A DNA stretch of 64,000 nucleotides from JBPYCR01 sp051846915 (GCF_051846915.1 NZ_JBPYCR010000001.1:205782-269781), one strand, 5' to 3'; numbered from the stretch's first letter, positions 17,343 to 25,990 are shown. Notes: generated by a model from the letters alone, not told the origin. Program-made: numbers and translations.

Positions 17343-18845
17343 TTATTTTTCAAAACTTCCATTCTTGACTGATTGGTCGAATCCAATTTCTTTATTATAT
17401 TGCATCCATGCGTGTATCTTTCGTTCTGTCTCCGATATTCTTTCTTGCTGCTTTTCAGTCAGGGATTTTATGTCCTTTAATGAACCTTTTCTTATTTTAT
17501 CCACTCCCAGCCCAGCAGTGTATACGGATTTACCTGTTAACATTGTTAATTCTTTCGTGTTATCAAAGTGCCCTTTTAACGTATTCATTTTATTCGTAAT
17601 TTCCTCTGTTGCTTCCGCTTCTCGCACCGTAATCGTAGCAATGGTATTAATAGCTTGATTAACCTCATCTACGTGCTGCATGATTTGATCAATGGCTTTC
17701 ATCGATACGTTTGTCTGTTCTACATGTTTACTTAACGTTTCAGAAAAATTTTCTATATCTTTACTAACGTGAGCTGACTCCCTTTGTACATCAACAATTT
17801 CTGTCGTAATATTTTCAACTGAAGTTTTCGTTTGTTCTGCAAGTTTACGCACTTCGCTCGCGACAACAGCAAATCCACGTCCGTGTTCACCTGCACGTGC
17901 CGCTTCAATTGAGGCGTTCAATGCGAGCAAATTCGTTTCATCGGCAATATTTTTTATAAAATCGATCACTTCGGATATATTATTCACTTTATCCGTCAAC
18001 TGCTGAAAATTATCCTTCGATTGTTGAAAGTCATGGATCATCTCTAAAAATCCGGTTAGCGATGATTCGACTACTGCTTTACTTTCACCCGCCTGTTTTA
18101 CCATCATATTCGTTTGTTCCGAAGCATTATTCGCGTTTTTCGCAATGTCATCTACCGATTTATTTAATTGTTGTGTTGCCTGATTAACATCATTTGTTTC
18201 ATTTGTCGTCTGGTGTACAACGGTTAGTAAATTACCCACTTCATCAATTTTAGTTATTTCATCCATCGCATCACTGATGTTTTCAATTCGTTCATAATCA
18301 TTCGCTTCTTTATAAGCCTCCAATACCAGAATCGTATCAAAAGTTATCATACGTTGCAGCGCCACTAATATATTAGCAAGTTGATGTGGATTCGACTGGA
18401 AGCGAGCAGTAATAAACGGAATCAAATATTCGAAAACACGTGTATACGATCCAATATACCATTCTTCCGTCAATTTAATTTGACTATGAATCTTTCCTAT
18501 TTTTTTACGGTATGCAATATATTCGTTGTTAAATTGCGGTTTTGTCAGTTGCTTATAATAATGGATAATGGCGGTCACATAACGATCATATGTTGTATAT
18601 TCGTTAAAGATAGTCCGAATCTCGGGTATATCCATGATCATTGCATAATGCCGATCGGCAATAATTGGGGCGTGTTCTTCCATCAACTCATCTATAAGGG
18701 TCAAATGTTCAATATCCTTTTTCGATAATTGAACTAGTTTAATAATTTCTTGTATATCTTCTGAAACCTCATTAAGAGGCAAATCACTTGCTGAGAAATC
18801 GGGAATCGTAATTCGCTTGTTTCTCCGTTTTAAGATCGTAGCCAT
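17343..18845 (-). CDS. hemAT: Heme-based aerotactic transducer HemAT
   Basis: Soluble globin-coupled chemoreceptor that binds O2 and drives aerotaxis through CheA. The N-terminal globin-coupled sensor (about residues 30-180) has proximal His120 in RKKIGKIHSQIKL, the signature of the family. The C-terminal methyl-accepting signalling domain has the hairpin tip EAARAGEHGRGFAVVASEV. At 500 residues it is somewhat longer than B. subtilis HemAT, and no membrane helices are present. The ATG follows GGAGGTG by 7 bases. A TATAAT element lies about 70 bases upstream on the minus strand. Confidence 0.95.
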   Translation of the reverse strand: MATILKRRNKRITIPDFSASDLPLNEVSEDIQEIIKLVQLSKKDIEHLTLIDELMEEHAPIIADRHYAMIMDIPEIRTIFNEYTTYDRYVTAIIHYYKQLTKPQFNNEYIAYRKKIGKIHSQIKLTEEWYIGSYTRVFEYLIPFITARFQSNPHQLANILVALQRMITFDTILVLEAYKEANDYERIENISDAMDEITKIDEVGNLLTVVHQTTNETNDVNQATQQLNKSVDDIAKNANNASEQTNMMVKQAGESKAVVESSLTGFLEMIHDFQQSKDNFQQLTDKVNNISEVIDFIKNIADETNLLALNASIEAARAGEHGRGFAVVASEVRKLAEQTKTSVENITTEIVDVQRESAHVSKDIENFSETLSKHVEQTNVSMKAIDQIMQHVDEVNQAINTIATITVREAEATEEITNKMNTLKGHFDNTKELTMLTGKSVYTAGLGVDKIRKGSLKDIKSLTEKQQERISETERKIHAWMQYNKEIGFDQSVKNGSFEK

Positions 18846-19098
18846 CCATTGGCACCTCCGTTGAAGTAAATTTCGATTAGCTACTTCAACCTTACCATAA
18901 ATGAAAGTCTATATTCTATTATACGGACTTTAAACCTAGTTAATTTTACCTGATACCAATCGTATGAAATCTGATAGCTTAGAACTCCTTTTGTTTGGGT
19001 GGTCAGAGTGTTCAACCGTAGCGGATGAATAATAGATATACCTCACCCGCGTTGCTAGTGTAAATGTATCTGTTATTGAATTAAGGGTCATAGATGTC

Positions 19099-20592
19099 TT
19101 ATGCAAAATACGGATTGCCGTTCATCCCTACCCAAAGATCGGTTTGCTCCATTTCATAAGCAAGTTTTAATAACTGATCTTCTCTGCCTTTTTGAGCAAT
19201 TACTTGTACTCCTATCGGCAGTCCATTAGTCGCGATGTGAACCGGCAAGCTCATGGCCGGTTGTCCGGTTAAATTTGCAAGTTGCGTAAATGGTGTGTAA
19301 GTCAAGCTTGGTAAAAACATGTCATAAATGAGTTCTTGCTGTTTTTGTTTATCCGCTGCCTCGATCAACGTCCGCCATTTCATTTGTTCTTCTTTTGAAA
19401 AAGATAGCTCCCCTACCTTTGGGGCAGTAAATGCGCTTGAAGGCGTAATGTAAAAGTCATACGTTTCATGCAGCTTAGTCATGTGAGCAGCGGCAACATC
19501 CCAGGAAGCAAGGCTTTCGGAAAATTCCACTGCTGACACGGAATTACCTGCAACATTAAGCATCCACGTTTCTATTTCAACATCATCTGCTGTTAATTCT
19601 CTACCGAACGCTTTTTCTAATTGTTTCATTACTGTAGCCATTTCCCCACTGTTCATTATAAAGTAATCATGCATGAGTTGAATTCCGTCCACACCATTTT
19701 CTTTTTCCTCTACGATGTGCCCTTGTTGTTCTAACCATTTCACCGTTTTTTCTACCGTCTGTTTCGCATCTTCAGAAACTGGCGTACCAACCGGTGATTT
19801 CGTTGTATAAGCAACTTTTAATTGAGATAATGGTTGTTTCATTTTTTCTTCATAACTGCCTGTAAATAATGGTGCTTGGAATGCTGCTTCCGGCTGATTC
19901 ACTTGTAGCACATCAAGCATAGCTGCACTATCTCGAACCGTTCTGCTCAATACAAAGTCAATTGCCGCTCCTTGCCATGCACGACCAGCACCAGGACCCA
20001 CAGGCGTTCTCCCTCTTGTTGGCTTAAGCCCAAATAGACTCGTAAAAGATGCCGGAATTCGAATGGAGCCTCCACCATCGCTGGCACCTGCAAGCGGAAC
20101 AACACCAGCAGCAATTAAAGCAGATGATCCCCCGCTTGATCCACCCGGTGAATGGTCAGTATTCCATGGATTTCGTGCTTCTCCATGCAGTTGCGGCTCC
20201 GTTATATTTTTTAAAGCAAATTCCGGCGTTTTCGTATGCCCCATAAACAAAAAGCCCGCATCACGAAATTTTCGTGTGAAATGTGAGTCTTGCTCGGCTA
20301 TTATTTGTTCAAGAAGTTTAGTGCCACCTGTAAGTCGCTCTCCTGCTACAGCTTGCGAGATGTCTTTCATTAATACGGGAACGCCGGCAAATGGTCCATT
20401 TTCGTAAGACCGACTTTCGGCCTCTTTCATTACTTTCTCTTTTCGGCTGTGTGCTATCCCGTTTACTTCAGGATTCACTTTTTCCAACTGTTCAAAACTT
20501 GTCTGTAATAATTCAATGGGTGTAACTTCTTTTTTTGCAATCAATTCCGCCATGGCTGTTGCATCCAATTTCACATATTCCTCTGTTCTCAT
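19099..20592 (-). CDS. Amidase signature-family hydrolase
   Basis: 497-residue amidase with the Ser-cisSer-Lys machinery: Lys in GVPVLMKDI (about residue 76) and the Gly/Ser-rich block SPGGSSGGSSALIAAG (about 148-163), with ASDGGGSIRIPASF containing the nucleophile serine. It resembles YhaA/GatA-like amidases but has no gatC or gatB beside it, so it is a catabolic amidase rather than the tRNA amidotransferase subunit. The substrate is unknown. The ATG follows GAAGGGG. The gene is monocistronic. Confidence 0.9.
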   Translation of the reverse strand: MRTEEYVKLDATAMAELIAKKEVTPIELLQTSFEQLEKVNPEVNGIAHSRKEKVMKEAESRSYENGPFAGVPVLMKDISQAVAGERLTGGTKLLEQIIAEQDSHFTRKFRDAGFLFMGHTKTPEFALKNITEPQLHGEARNPWNTDHSPGGSSGGSSALIAAGVVPLAGASDGGGSIRIPASFTSLFGLKPTRGRTPVGPGAGRAWQGAAIDFVLSRTVRDSAAMLDVLQVNQPEAAFQAPLFTGSYEEKMKQPLSQLKVAYTTKSPVGTPVSEDAKQTVEKTVKWLEQQGHIVEEKENGVDGIQLMHDYFIMNSGEMATVMKQLEKAFGRELTADDVEIETWMLNVAGNSVSAVEFSESLASWDVAAAHMTKLHETYDFYITPSSAFTAPKVGELSFSKEEQMKWRTLIEAADKQKQQELIYDMFLPSLTYTPFTQLANLTGQPAMSLPVHIATNGLPIGVQVIAQKGREDQLLKLAYEMEQTDLWVGMNGNPYFA

Positions 20593-20720
20593 ACAACATT
20601 CCCCTTCGAATAGTAAATTAAGAAAATTTATTTTTAAAACTTATATAATGATCGTTACTTTTTCAGTTTAACATTTCGAACAAACATTTACAGTATTTAT
20701 GAAAAGGTATTCATTTGGTG

Positions 20721-21128
20721 TTATTGGCGGATGATTACATTGCCTTGATGCGCGTTGCTTACACTGTGGCGAGCGTTGCTCCCATGCTGACGAGCGTTGT
20801 TCCTGTGCTGACGAGCGTTGCTCTCATGCTGACGAGCGTTGCTCCTATGCTGATGAGCGTTGCTGTCATGTTGACGAGCGTTGCTCTCATGCTGACGAGC
20901 ATTGCTCCTGTGCTGACGAGCGTTGCTCCTATGTTGACGAGCGTTGCTCTCATGCTGACGAGCGTTGCTCCTATGCTGACGAGCGTTGCTCCTGCGCTGA
21001 CGAGCGTTACTCCTCTGCTGGTGAGCGTTGCTGTCATGTTGACGAGCGTTGCTCCTGTGCTGTCGAGCGTTTCCATTTTTTAATGAATTCCAATCAGGTA
21101 TTCTAGTTTTCCAAGAATGTAAAAGCAC
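20721..21128 (-). CDS. Possible 135-aa protein made of NARQH(R/E/D)S heptads; coding status doubtful
   Basis: A GTG at 21128 follows GGGAG by 8 bases and opens a frame with a 20-residue unique start, then about 14 copies of the heptapeptide S-N-A-R-Q-H-x (x mostly R, E or D), and a short unique end. The protein would be highly basic and low complexity. The underlying DNA repeat is 21 bp, so any stop-free frame is automatically long; another minus frame and a plus-strand frame are open too. The good ribosome binding site and the unique start favour this frame, but I rate expression as unproven. No family is recognised. Confidence 0.4.
   Translation of the reverse strand: MLLHSWKTRIPDWNSLKNGNARQHRSNARQHDSNAHQQRSNARQRRSNARQHRSNARQHESNARQHRSNARQHRSNARQHESNARQHDSNAHQHRSNARQHESNARQHRNNARQHGSNARHSVSNAHQGNVIIRQ
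20751..21071. repeat. 21-bp tandem repeat, about 14 full units
   Basis: Units of GAGCGTTGCTCCTATGCTGAC and close variants follow each other without gaps from 20771 to 21064, with degenerate part-units at both ends. Variation is concentrated in the middle (CTCATG, CCTATG, GTCATG, CCTGTG), while GAGCGTTG and CTGAC are nearly fixed. Several variant types recur in an interleaved order, which suggests growth by multi-unit duplication. Each GAGCGTTGCTC is itself a small imperfect palindrome. Confidence 0.95.
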
Positions 21129-21145
21129 ATTTAGTACTCCCTTTA

Positions 21146-22003
21146 TTAGCGAAATTTTCCCTTAACTTGCTTTAACGTCGCTACGATAAGAAAACTAACA
21201 ATTACTAATAAAACCCATGAACTTACCTTTCCTAGATGAACGAGACTCCATGCATCGGTTTGGTTTGGATATTTCCAAGCCCCAAAAAACGTTGCTATAT
21301 TTTCGGCTATCCATACAAAAAATCCGATGAGCACAAAAGAAAGTGCGAGTGACATACGGTAAAGCGCTCCGCCAACGTCGTAGGTGACCCATGTCTGCCA
21401 AAAAACGATAATGACGAGTCCAGCTAAGACCCACCTAACATCCATCCAATAATGGTGGGTGAAAAAGTTCAAATAAATTGCAGCTGCAAGAGGTACAACT
21501 ACCAAAAACGGAGGCCACCTAACCAATTCTACCTTTAATCTTCTCCACGCCTGGCAAAGATAACTAGCTACACTTGCGTACATGAATCCGCTATACAAAG
21601 GAACTCCAAGTATTTTAAACATACCTTCCTCTGGATAAGACCAGGAACCCATATGTACCTTAAAAATCTCAAGAGCAAGTCCTATAAGGTGGAACAGTGT
21701 GATCACTTTTAGTTCGTCCCGTGTTTCAAGTCCTGAACGCACCATCCAGATCTGCATTAGAAGGAAGATAATGAGTAGCCAGTCGTACCGTGGTAGGAAA
21801 GGAAGTGGTACAATTTGTGTAAGAGCCAAAGAGGCAAAAACAACTACAGGAAACAAACAGGATAGTGCCTGCTCGCAACCAAAACGAATTAGTTGTTTTA
21901 GTGTTTTGTTGAGTTGTGCGACCAAAGATTTCCTCTGTCCAACCTCCGTAATGAAACCGAAAGAATCACGAGTAACGTGTATAGATTTACCACCGTTTTT
22001 CAT
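21146..22003 (-). CDS. yoaT: DUF817 membrane protein, YoaT-like
   Basis: 285-residue integral membrane protein with about eight helices and DUF817 hallmarks: the KVHMGSWSYPE segment, GVPLYSGFMYASVASY, and FGAWKYPNQ. The function is unknown. The ATG follows AAGGAG. It is 17 bases downstream of an XRE regulator and a DUF2975 protein, the same trio as B. subtilis yoaS-yozG-yoaT, so the three probably form one operon. Confidence 0.9.
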   Translation of the reverse strand: MKNGGKSIHVTRDSFGFITEVGQRKSLVAQLNKTLKQLIRFGCEQALSCLFPVVVFASLALTQIVPLPFLPRYDWLLIIFLLMQIWMVRSGLETRDELKVITLFHLIGLALEIFKVHMGSWSYPEEGMFKILGVPLYSGFMYASVASYLCQAWRRLKVELVRWPPFLVVVPLAAAIYLNFFTHHYWMDVRWVLAGLVIIVFWQTWVTYDVGGALYRMSLALSFVLIGFFVWIAENIATFFGAWKYPNQTDAWSLVHLGKVSSWVLLVIVSFLIVATLKQVKGKFR

Positions 22004-22020
22004 TTATTCACTTCTCCTTT

Positions 22021-22245
22021 TTATAAATCTTCGGTGCCTTCATCGCTTCGGTATTCTAAAATATCTCCAGGCTGACAGTCTAATGCCTTGCATATAGCTT
22101 CTAAAGTAGAAAATCTAATCGCTTTTGCTTTTCCATTTTTTAAAATTGAAATATTTGCCATTGTTATTCCCACTTTTTCCGAAAGTTCTGTTACGCTGAT
22201 TTTCCTTTTAGCAAGCATTACATCCATATTGATTATAATCGCCAT
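22021..22245 (-). CDS. yozG: Small XRE/Cro-CI-type DNA-binding regulator, YozG-like
   Basis: 74 residues, almost entirely one helix-turn-helix: KISVTELSEKVGITMANIS followed by KNGKAKAIRFSTLEAICKAL and the C-terminal CQPGDILEY that typifies this class. It is usually encoded next to DUF2975 membrane proteins, as here (11 bases after the DUF2975 gene). The pair may act as a membrane-linked regulatory couple, but that is inference from recurrent neighbourhood. Confidence 0.92.
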   Translation of the reverse strand: MAIIINMDVMLAKRKISVTELSEKVGITMANISILKNGKAKAIRFSTLEAICKALDCQPGDILEYRSDEGTEDL

Positions 22246-22256
22246 GTTTATTCACC

Positions 22257-22736
22257 TCAGACCGTTAAATCATTTTCCGCTTTTATATGGATGGCATTTT
22301 TTAATAGCTTTTGAAGAACAGCAGCAAAGACTGCAATCACCATGCAACCAAAAATAATGACCATTCCAATTAATATGATTCCTGGAGCATCGTCTACCTC
22401 TGCCATGAGATATATGAGTGGCATCAATACGACATATATGGCGCCGATGGTAATGGCACAGTATTTAATATTCTTTAAAGCACTGACCGATAAATCCGAA
22501 AATGCCCGGTTTTTGTCAATATAGCTTAAAAGTCTTAACGTCTGGTACAATGCAACAAAAAATGCTATTGCCGTTACATACAATCCGATTAAAAAGAGAT
22601 ACTGCAAATAATCTAACGTTGGATTTAATTCTGCAAAAAATGCAGCTATTTTAGGCAATACAAATATACATAAAGTAAGTACAGGAAGTCCCATAAGAAC
22701 AACAATGAACTTTAAAAAGATTGTTTCTCCTTTCAT
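22257..22736 (-). CDS. yoaS: DUF2975 membrane protein, YoaS-like
   Basis: About 159 residues with four transmembrane helices and the DUF2975 motif ALYQTLRLLSYIDKNRAFSD. I use the ATG at 22736, 6 bases after GAGGTG; a GTG at 22745 is also in frame. It is first of the yoaS-yozG-yoaT operon. The function is unknown. Confidence 0.9.
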   Translation of the reverse strand: MKGETIFLKFIVVLMGLPVLTLCIFVLPKIAAFFAELNPTLDYLQYLFLIGLYVTAIAFFVALYQTLRLLSYIDKNRAFSDLSVSALKNIKYCAITIGAIYVVLMPLIYLMAEVDDAPGIILIGMVIIFGCMVIAVFAAVLQKLLKNAIHIKAENDLTV

Positions 22737-22874
22737 AAAAAGCACCTCAATTGTTTATTTCTAATTTGATTTTAACACAATTTATTGTTTATCAATACAT
22801 TTTTATCGTTATTTTTTAATCTATTACTTCTTTAGACATAAAATAACCCCTAAACTTGAATACATTAAGTATTC

Positions 22875-23012
22875 CAGTTTAAGGTACGTGTCGACTTCTC
22901 GTGTGACCTAAACAGCCACATTCCATATTTTTCGGGCACGTGGCGGCATCCTGCGTGACCTAAACAGCCACATTCCATACTTTTCGGGCACACGGCGGCC
23001 TCCCGCGTGAAG
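22875..23012. repeat. 52-bp hairpin minisatellite, locus 1 (two units plus partial)
   Basis: Two successive 52-bp units begin GTGACCTAAACAGCCACATT and contain TTTTCGGGCACGTGGCGGC; a degenerate third unit precedes them. Period and key blocks match the eight-unit array at 53357-53770. The unit length is not divisible by 3, so it is non-coding. Confidence 0.85.
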
Positions 23013-23034
23013 TTTACCATACTTTCCACCGCAC

Positions 23035-23076
23035 ATAAAAAACACCAAGAATGCGCCGTAACGTATTCTTGGTGTT
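23035..23076 (-). terminator. Strong terminator after truncated ABC ATPase gene
   Basis: AACACCAAGAAT and ATTCTTGGTGTT form a perfect 12-bp stem with a 12-base loop. On the minus strand it is followed directly by TTTTTT. Confidence 0.92.
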
Positions 23077-23132
23077 GCTTTGCTATCTTTTTGAATGGAT
23101 AACGAATAAAATTAAGAATGTTTTCGTGTAAT

Positions 23133-23795
23133 TTATAAAATTTTCCCTAAAAACGATTGTAGACGTTCACTTTTCGGATTTTTGAACATTTCATTCGGTT
23201 CGCCTTCTTCTCTCACAATACCTTCATCAATGAACAAGACCCGATCGCCAACTTCTCTGGCAAAGCCCATCTCGTGGGTTACAACGACCATTGTCATTCC
23301 TTCTTGAGCCAAATCTTTCATAACACCCAATACTTCCCCGACCAATTCCGGGTCAAGGGCGGATGTTGGCTCGTCAAATAACATTACTTTCGGATTCATT
23401 GCCAACGCGCGCGAAATTGCAACTCGTTGTTTTTGGCCACCGGATAAACTTCCGGGATATACATTTACTTTATCCGCCAGACCAACTTTTTCTAGTAAAC
23501 TTTTAGCTGTTGCTTCTGCTTCTGCCCGAGTAATTTTCTTTACTTTCATCGGTCCGAGCACAATATTATCCAACACAGTCATATGCGGAAATAAGTTAAA
23601 GTGCTGAAACACCATACCAACCTGAATTCGGAGTTCATTAATATTTGGTTTCGGATTGGTCAAATCAACCCCGTCTATTTCGATGCTTCCTGACGTGACA
23701 TCCTCCAGTAAATTCAAACAACGCAGGAATGTACTTTTACCTGAACCTGAGGCACCAATCACACAAACGACTTCTTTTTCGTTAATTGTATTTCT
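23133..23795 (-). pseudogene. Amino-acid ABC transporter ATP-binding protein, 5' end removed by TnpB element
   Basis: The readable ABC part starts at TINEKEVVCVIG and runs to the normal C terminus FLGKIL, with Walker A GASGSGKST, signature LSGGQKQRVAISRA, Walker B MLFDEPTSALD and the switch His in THEMG. The first 25-30 residues, including the A-loop, are missing because the IS605-type element ends at about 23796. A chimeric frame starting at an ATG at 23885 inside the element (PSVCTYNCGC...) reads into it, but its start has no family support. No permease or binding protein gene accompanies it. An intact, very similar ATPase with its partners lies at 35626-36366, so this copy is most likely dead. 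Confidence 0.85.
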
Positions 23796-23796
23796 G

Positions 23797-24028
23797 ATAC
23801 TCCCACAGCTAAAGCAGTGGGGTTCTAAAGTCCATTTGCCTTCTCCCGACCGGCAGCCACAGTTGTATGTGCATACACTCGGCATTTGGGGCAGTTCAAG
23901 GCACTGGACAAATGTCCTTCAGAACGTTCGCTGGCCAAAGCAACCTCTGTTGCCATTAACGACCGCATCTTTTGGCTTTCACAAGCCCGGTGGCATCACA
24001 CCGCCTATGGGGATTCGCCTCTGATTAG
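23797..24028 (-). ncRNA. Predicted omega-RNA (reRNA) of the TnpB element
   Basis: The stretch between the tnpB stop and the element's right end is about 230 bases. It is rich in conserved-looking stems and finishes with CCCCAC/GTGGG and AGTATCAG. In known TnpB systems this region is transcribed as the guide RNA, with the guide taken from the host sequence just beyond the right end. Here the guide would begin AAATACAATTAACG, which is the interrupted ABC gene. The call rests on position and the end hairpin, not on a covariance search. Confidence 0.6.
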
Positions 24029-25603
24029 TTATGATTGGAACCGTATTCCTGAGTTGAAAATTATTTTTTGCTGATTGACAATTTGCCGGACTTCCTGATT
24101 ATGCAGGCGTTTAAAAGAGTCAAATGTTGCCAGACATTTCTTTCGGTCTGCTTTTGTTCCCTTAGCATTGGAATTCATCAACAGAAAAGCGGCGTATAGA
24201 TCGCGTTGAATACAGATGCCTTCATCTATTCTATGCCACCGCTCGGATAATGGCTTTTTAACATATGTATTGCGTTGGTGGCAGTATTGACTTGCTTTAA
24301 ATCGGTGTGTGTTCACCTTGAGTAACGAACCGCCCAATCGCTTGGCCTTCTCTTCCAGTATGCTTACAAACATGGCGGGTGCCCGGTGGCCAATCGTTTT
24401 GCCGAAACGTCTCTTACGGATATATTTACCCGTCTTTGCGGAGATCGTTGTTTCCTTTTTTCGCAGGTGCAATGCCTTGAAGTTCATCGTCTCGATATTA
24501 AATTGATTCCCGAAACCGAGAATTTCATTGGCCAATCGCTGGTGGGATTGTTTTCGAATCACCGCCTGTTTGCGGTGTAACGCTTTTAAACTTGACCGGA
24601 GGATATGATAACGTTTGGAAAATACCCACGTTTTCATTCCTCTTTTGATCGTTCCATCCGCATGATAATTTTCTGGATTCATCGCACGTTTCGAGCGGTC
24701 CATTTTCCGCTGCACCAACCTAATTTTGTCGGAAACCGGCTGAACGTCTTCCGCCAAATTAACGAGTGATACATGTGATAAAGAAGAGACGGCAAGGGAT
24801 GATGTGCCAATATCCAGGCCTACTCTACCCTTTCCAATGGCCTTTCCTTTTGAGGGTGGGTAGCCGTTGATAACCAGATCAGCAAAATAACGGATCTTGC
24901 CTCTAATTTTTTTTTGAACAATACGAACATATTTGACCCTTGTGTGATCATCAATCGTTTTCGTTCCGCCTTTATCCCGAGTCGTATAGGAAAACGGCTC
25001 TTTTTCCTCGATCGCTGATATAACTTGCTGCGCATAGGCATCATGCTTCTTGATGATCAGAGACGTACGCAGATCTTTATACACGATATGCCTGTCGATA
25101 TATCGCCAACCGGTGTCATTTGTTTTCCCTTCAAAACTCTTCATCTTCCCTTTTTGAATGAAGTGAACTTTTTGTGCTTTGCCGAATAGCTTCTCACGAA
25201 AGGCAAACCACGCCCTTGAAACCGTTTTTTGGGCAAAGGCGGCGTTGACCCTGTTTCCAAAGTGTTGCCGAACGGGTTTCACCCAATGATGGGAGGCGTA
25301 TTCTGTGAGTTGATATTTTTTCCGCAAATCACTTAATTGTGCTTCAATATGTTTTTTATCCTGTATCAATGATGGATTTTCATGATCCTGTTCCAGTTTT
25401 TTGGATACAGCCTTCCACTGTCGGATGTATTTCTTATATTTTCTTTCACGTTTCATTTGGGTTTCCAATTTAAGGTATGAGCCAAGGACAGTATTGTACA
25501 TGACACGGCAGATTTCCAAGTTGTTGGCAATAACGGAGAAAAGCGCCGGATCCTTTCTTAATTCCAGGGACAGAACAAAGCTTGGGGAACGTCTTTTAGA
25601 CAT
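24029..25603 (-). CDS. tnpB: TnpB, RNA-guided nuclease of IS605/IS1341 type
   Basis: About 524 residues. The N-terminal OrfB helix-turn-helix-like and wedge regions are followed by a RuvC-like nuclease core with all three acidic residues visible (numbered from the ATG at 25603): Asp264 in GLDIGTSSL, Glu371 in NIETMNFK, Asp468 in CIQRDLYAAF. The zinc-finger region before the last Asp is degenerate: YCHQRNTYVKK has a single cysteine instead of CxxC pairs. The ATG at 25603 follows GGAGG by 7 bases; an in-frame ATG at 25636 lies closer to the promoter. TnpB uses an omega-RNA to cut DNA and maintain the element. The product looks full length. Confidence 0.88.
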   Translation of the reverse strand: MSKRRSPSFVLSLELRKDPALFSVIANNLEICRVMYNTVLGSYLKLETQMKRERKYKKYIRQWKAVSKKLEQDHENPSLIQDKKHIEAQLSDLRKKYQLTEYASHHWVKPVRQHFGNRVNAAFAQKTVSRAWFAFREKLFGKAQKVHFIQKGKMKSFEGKTNDTGWRYIDRHIVYKDLRTSLIIKKHDAYAQQVISAIEEKEPFSYTTRDKGGTKTIDDHTRVKYVRIVQKKIRGKIRYFADLVINGYPPSKGKAIGKGRVGLDIGTSSLAVSSLSHVSLVNLAEDVQPVSDKIRLVQRKMDRSKRAMNPENYHADGTIKRGMKTWVFSKRYHILRSSLKALHRKQAVIRKQSHQRLANEILGFGNQFNIETMNFKALHLRKKETTISAKTGKYIRKRRFGKTIGHRAPAMFVSILEEKAKRLGGSLLKVNTHRFKASQYCHQRNTYVKKPLSERWHRIDEGICIQRDLYAAFLLMNSNAKGTKADRKKCLATFDSFKRLHNQEVRQIVNQQKIIFNSGIRFQS

Positions 25604-25634
25604 TTGAAAACCTCCAACAGGAACATTTGTTCTC

Positions 25635-25663
25635 ATTATAACCTATTGAACAAGACAAGACAA
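25635..25663 (-). promoter_or_regulatory. Promoter of tnpB
   Basis: Minus-strand TTGTCT (25658-25663) and a perfect TATAAT (25635-25640) with a 17-base spacer, about 30 bases before the tnpB start codon. Confidence 0.7.
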
Positions 25664-25817
25664 GCATTTTCAAATATTTTTTAATTCATTTTTACCGATG
25701 AAAGTTTGTTTATTGGACAGCTTTGGGCGTCCCCACTCTCATCCCATGTCTAAAGACGGGCTCCGGCCTGCATGGGCTTTCTCGTTCGGAAAATCTGTAA
25801 AAAGAGAAAAACAGCTT

Positions 25818-25990
25818 TTATTGCTGGTTCACAATGTGTTTAATGCCTAGTATTTTGCCTTCCTGCTTCACAGACCTAACCGATAGAGTATCAATAACCC
25901 TTTGTTGGTCTTCTAATGGACCTTTAAGTATATCTGTCTTTTCATCAATATGTTTCACAACGCTTTCAAAGTATGGTCCAACGACATTAA
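25818..25990 (-). pseudogene. Unrecognised C-terminal gene fragment
   Basis: The minus strand reads an open 58-residue tail (RYLINVVGPYFESVV ... GILGIKHIVNQQ-type end), closed by TAA at 25818 and bounded upstream by a stop codon. An AGC...GCT hairpin followed by TTTTTCTC comes directly after, like a terminator. It looks like the end of a real protein whose start has been lost, but I do not recognise the family. The rest of the 25637-26264 gap holds element end sequences and nothing else I can name. Confidence 0.4.

Larger units (their letters stand above)
23796..25795 (-). mobile_element. IS605/IS1341-type insertion element with tnpB only
   Basis: The right end (about 23796) is the hairpin CCCCACTGCTTTAGCTGTGGG followed by AGTATCAG, typical of IS200/IS605-family right ends. 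The left end is less certain. A hairpin with AGCCCATG...CATGGGATGAG lies at about 25737-25785, upstream of the tnpB promoter, and I take it as the outer limit. Only tnpB is present; no tnpA (Y1 transposase) is seen, so the element would move only with help in trans. It interrupts the ABC ATPase gene. Confidence 0.75.

Noticed and set aside
20751..21071. CRISPR array
   Set aside because: The 21-bp units are contiguous with no unique spacers, and no cas genes are present. The 52-bp arrays are also contiguous and lack spacers.
20715..21083. Plus-strand 122-codon frame of MLTSVAP-type repeats
   Set aside because: It is an automatic result of the 21-bp repeat having no stop in this frame. It has no ribosome binding site, unlike the minus-strand frame starting at 21128.
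23830..23905. TnpB zinc finger (NCPKCRVYAH) encoded downstream of the tnpB stop, suggesting a frameshift
   Set aside because: The tnpB frame already contains the third RuvC acid and a natural end. The cysteine pair lies in the predicted omega-RNA region and does not continue in a conserved way.
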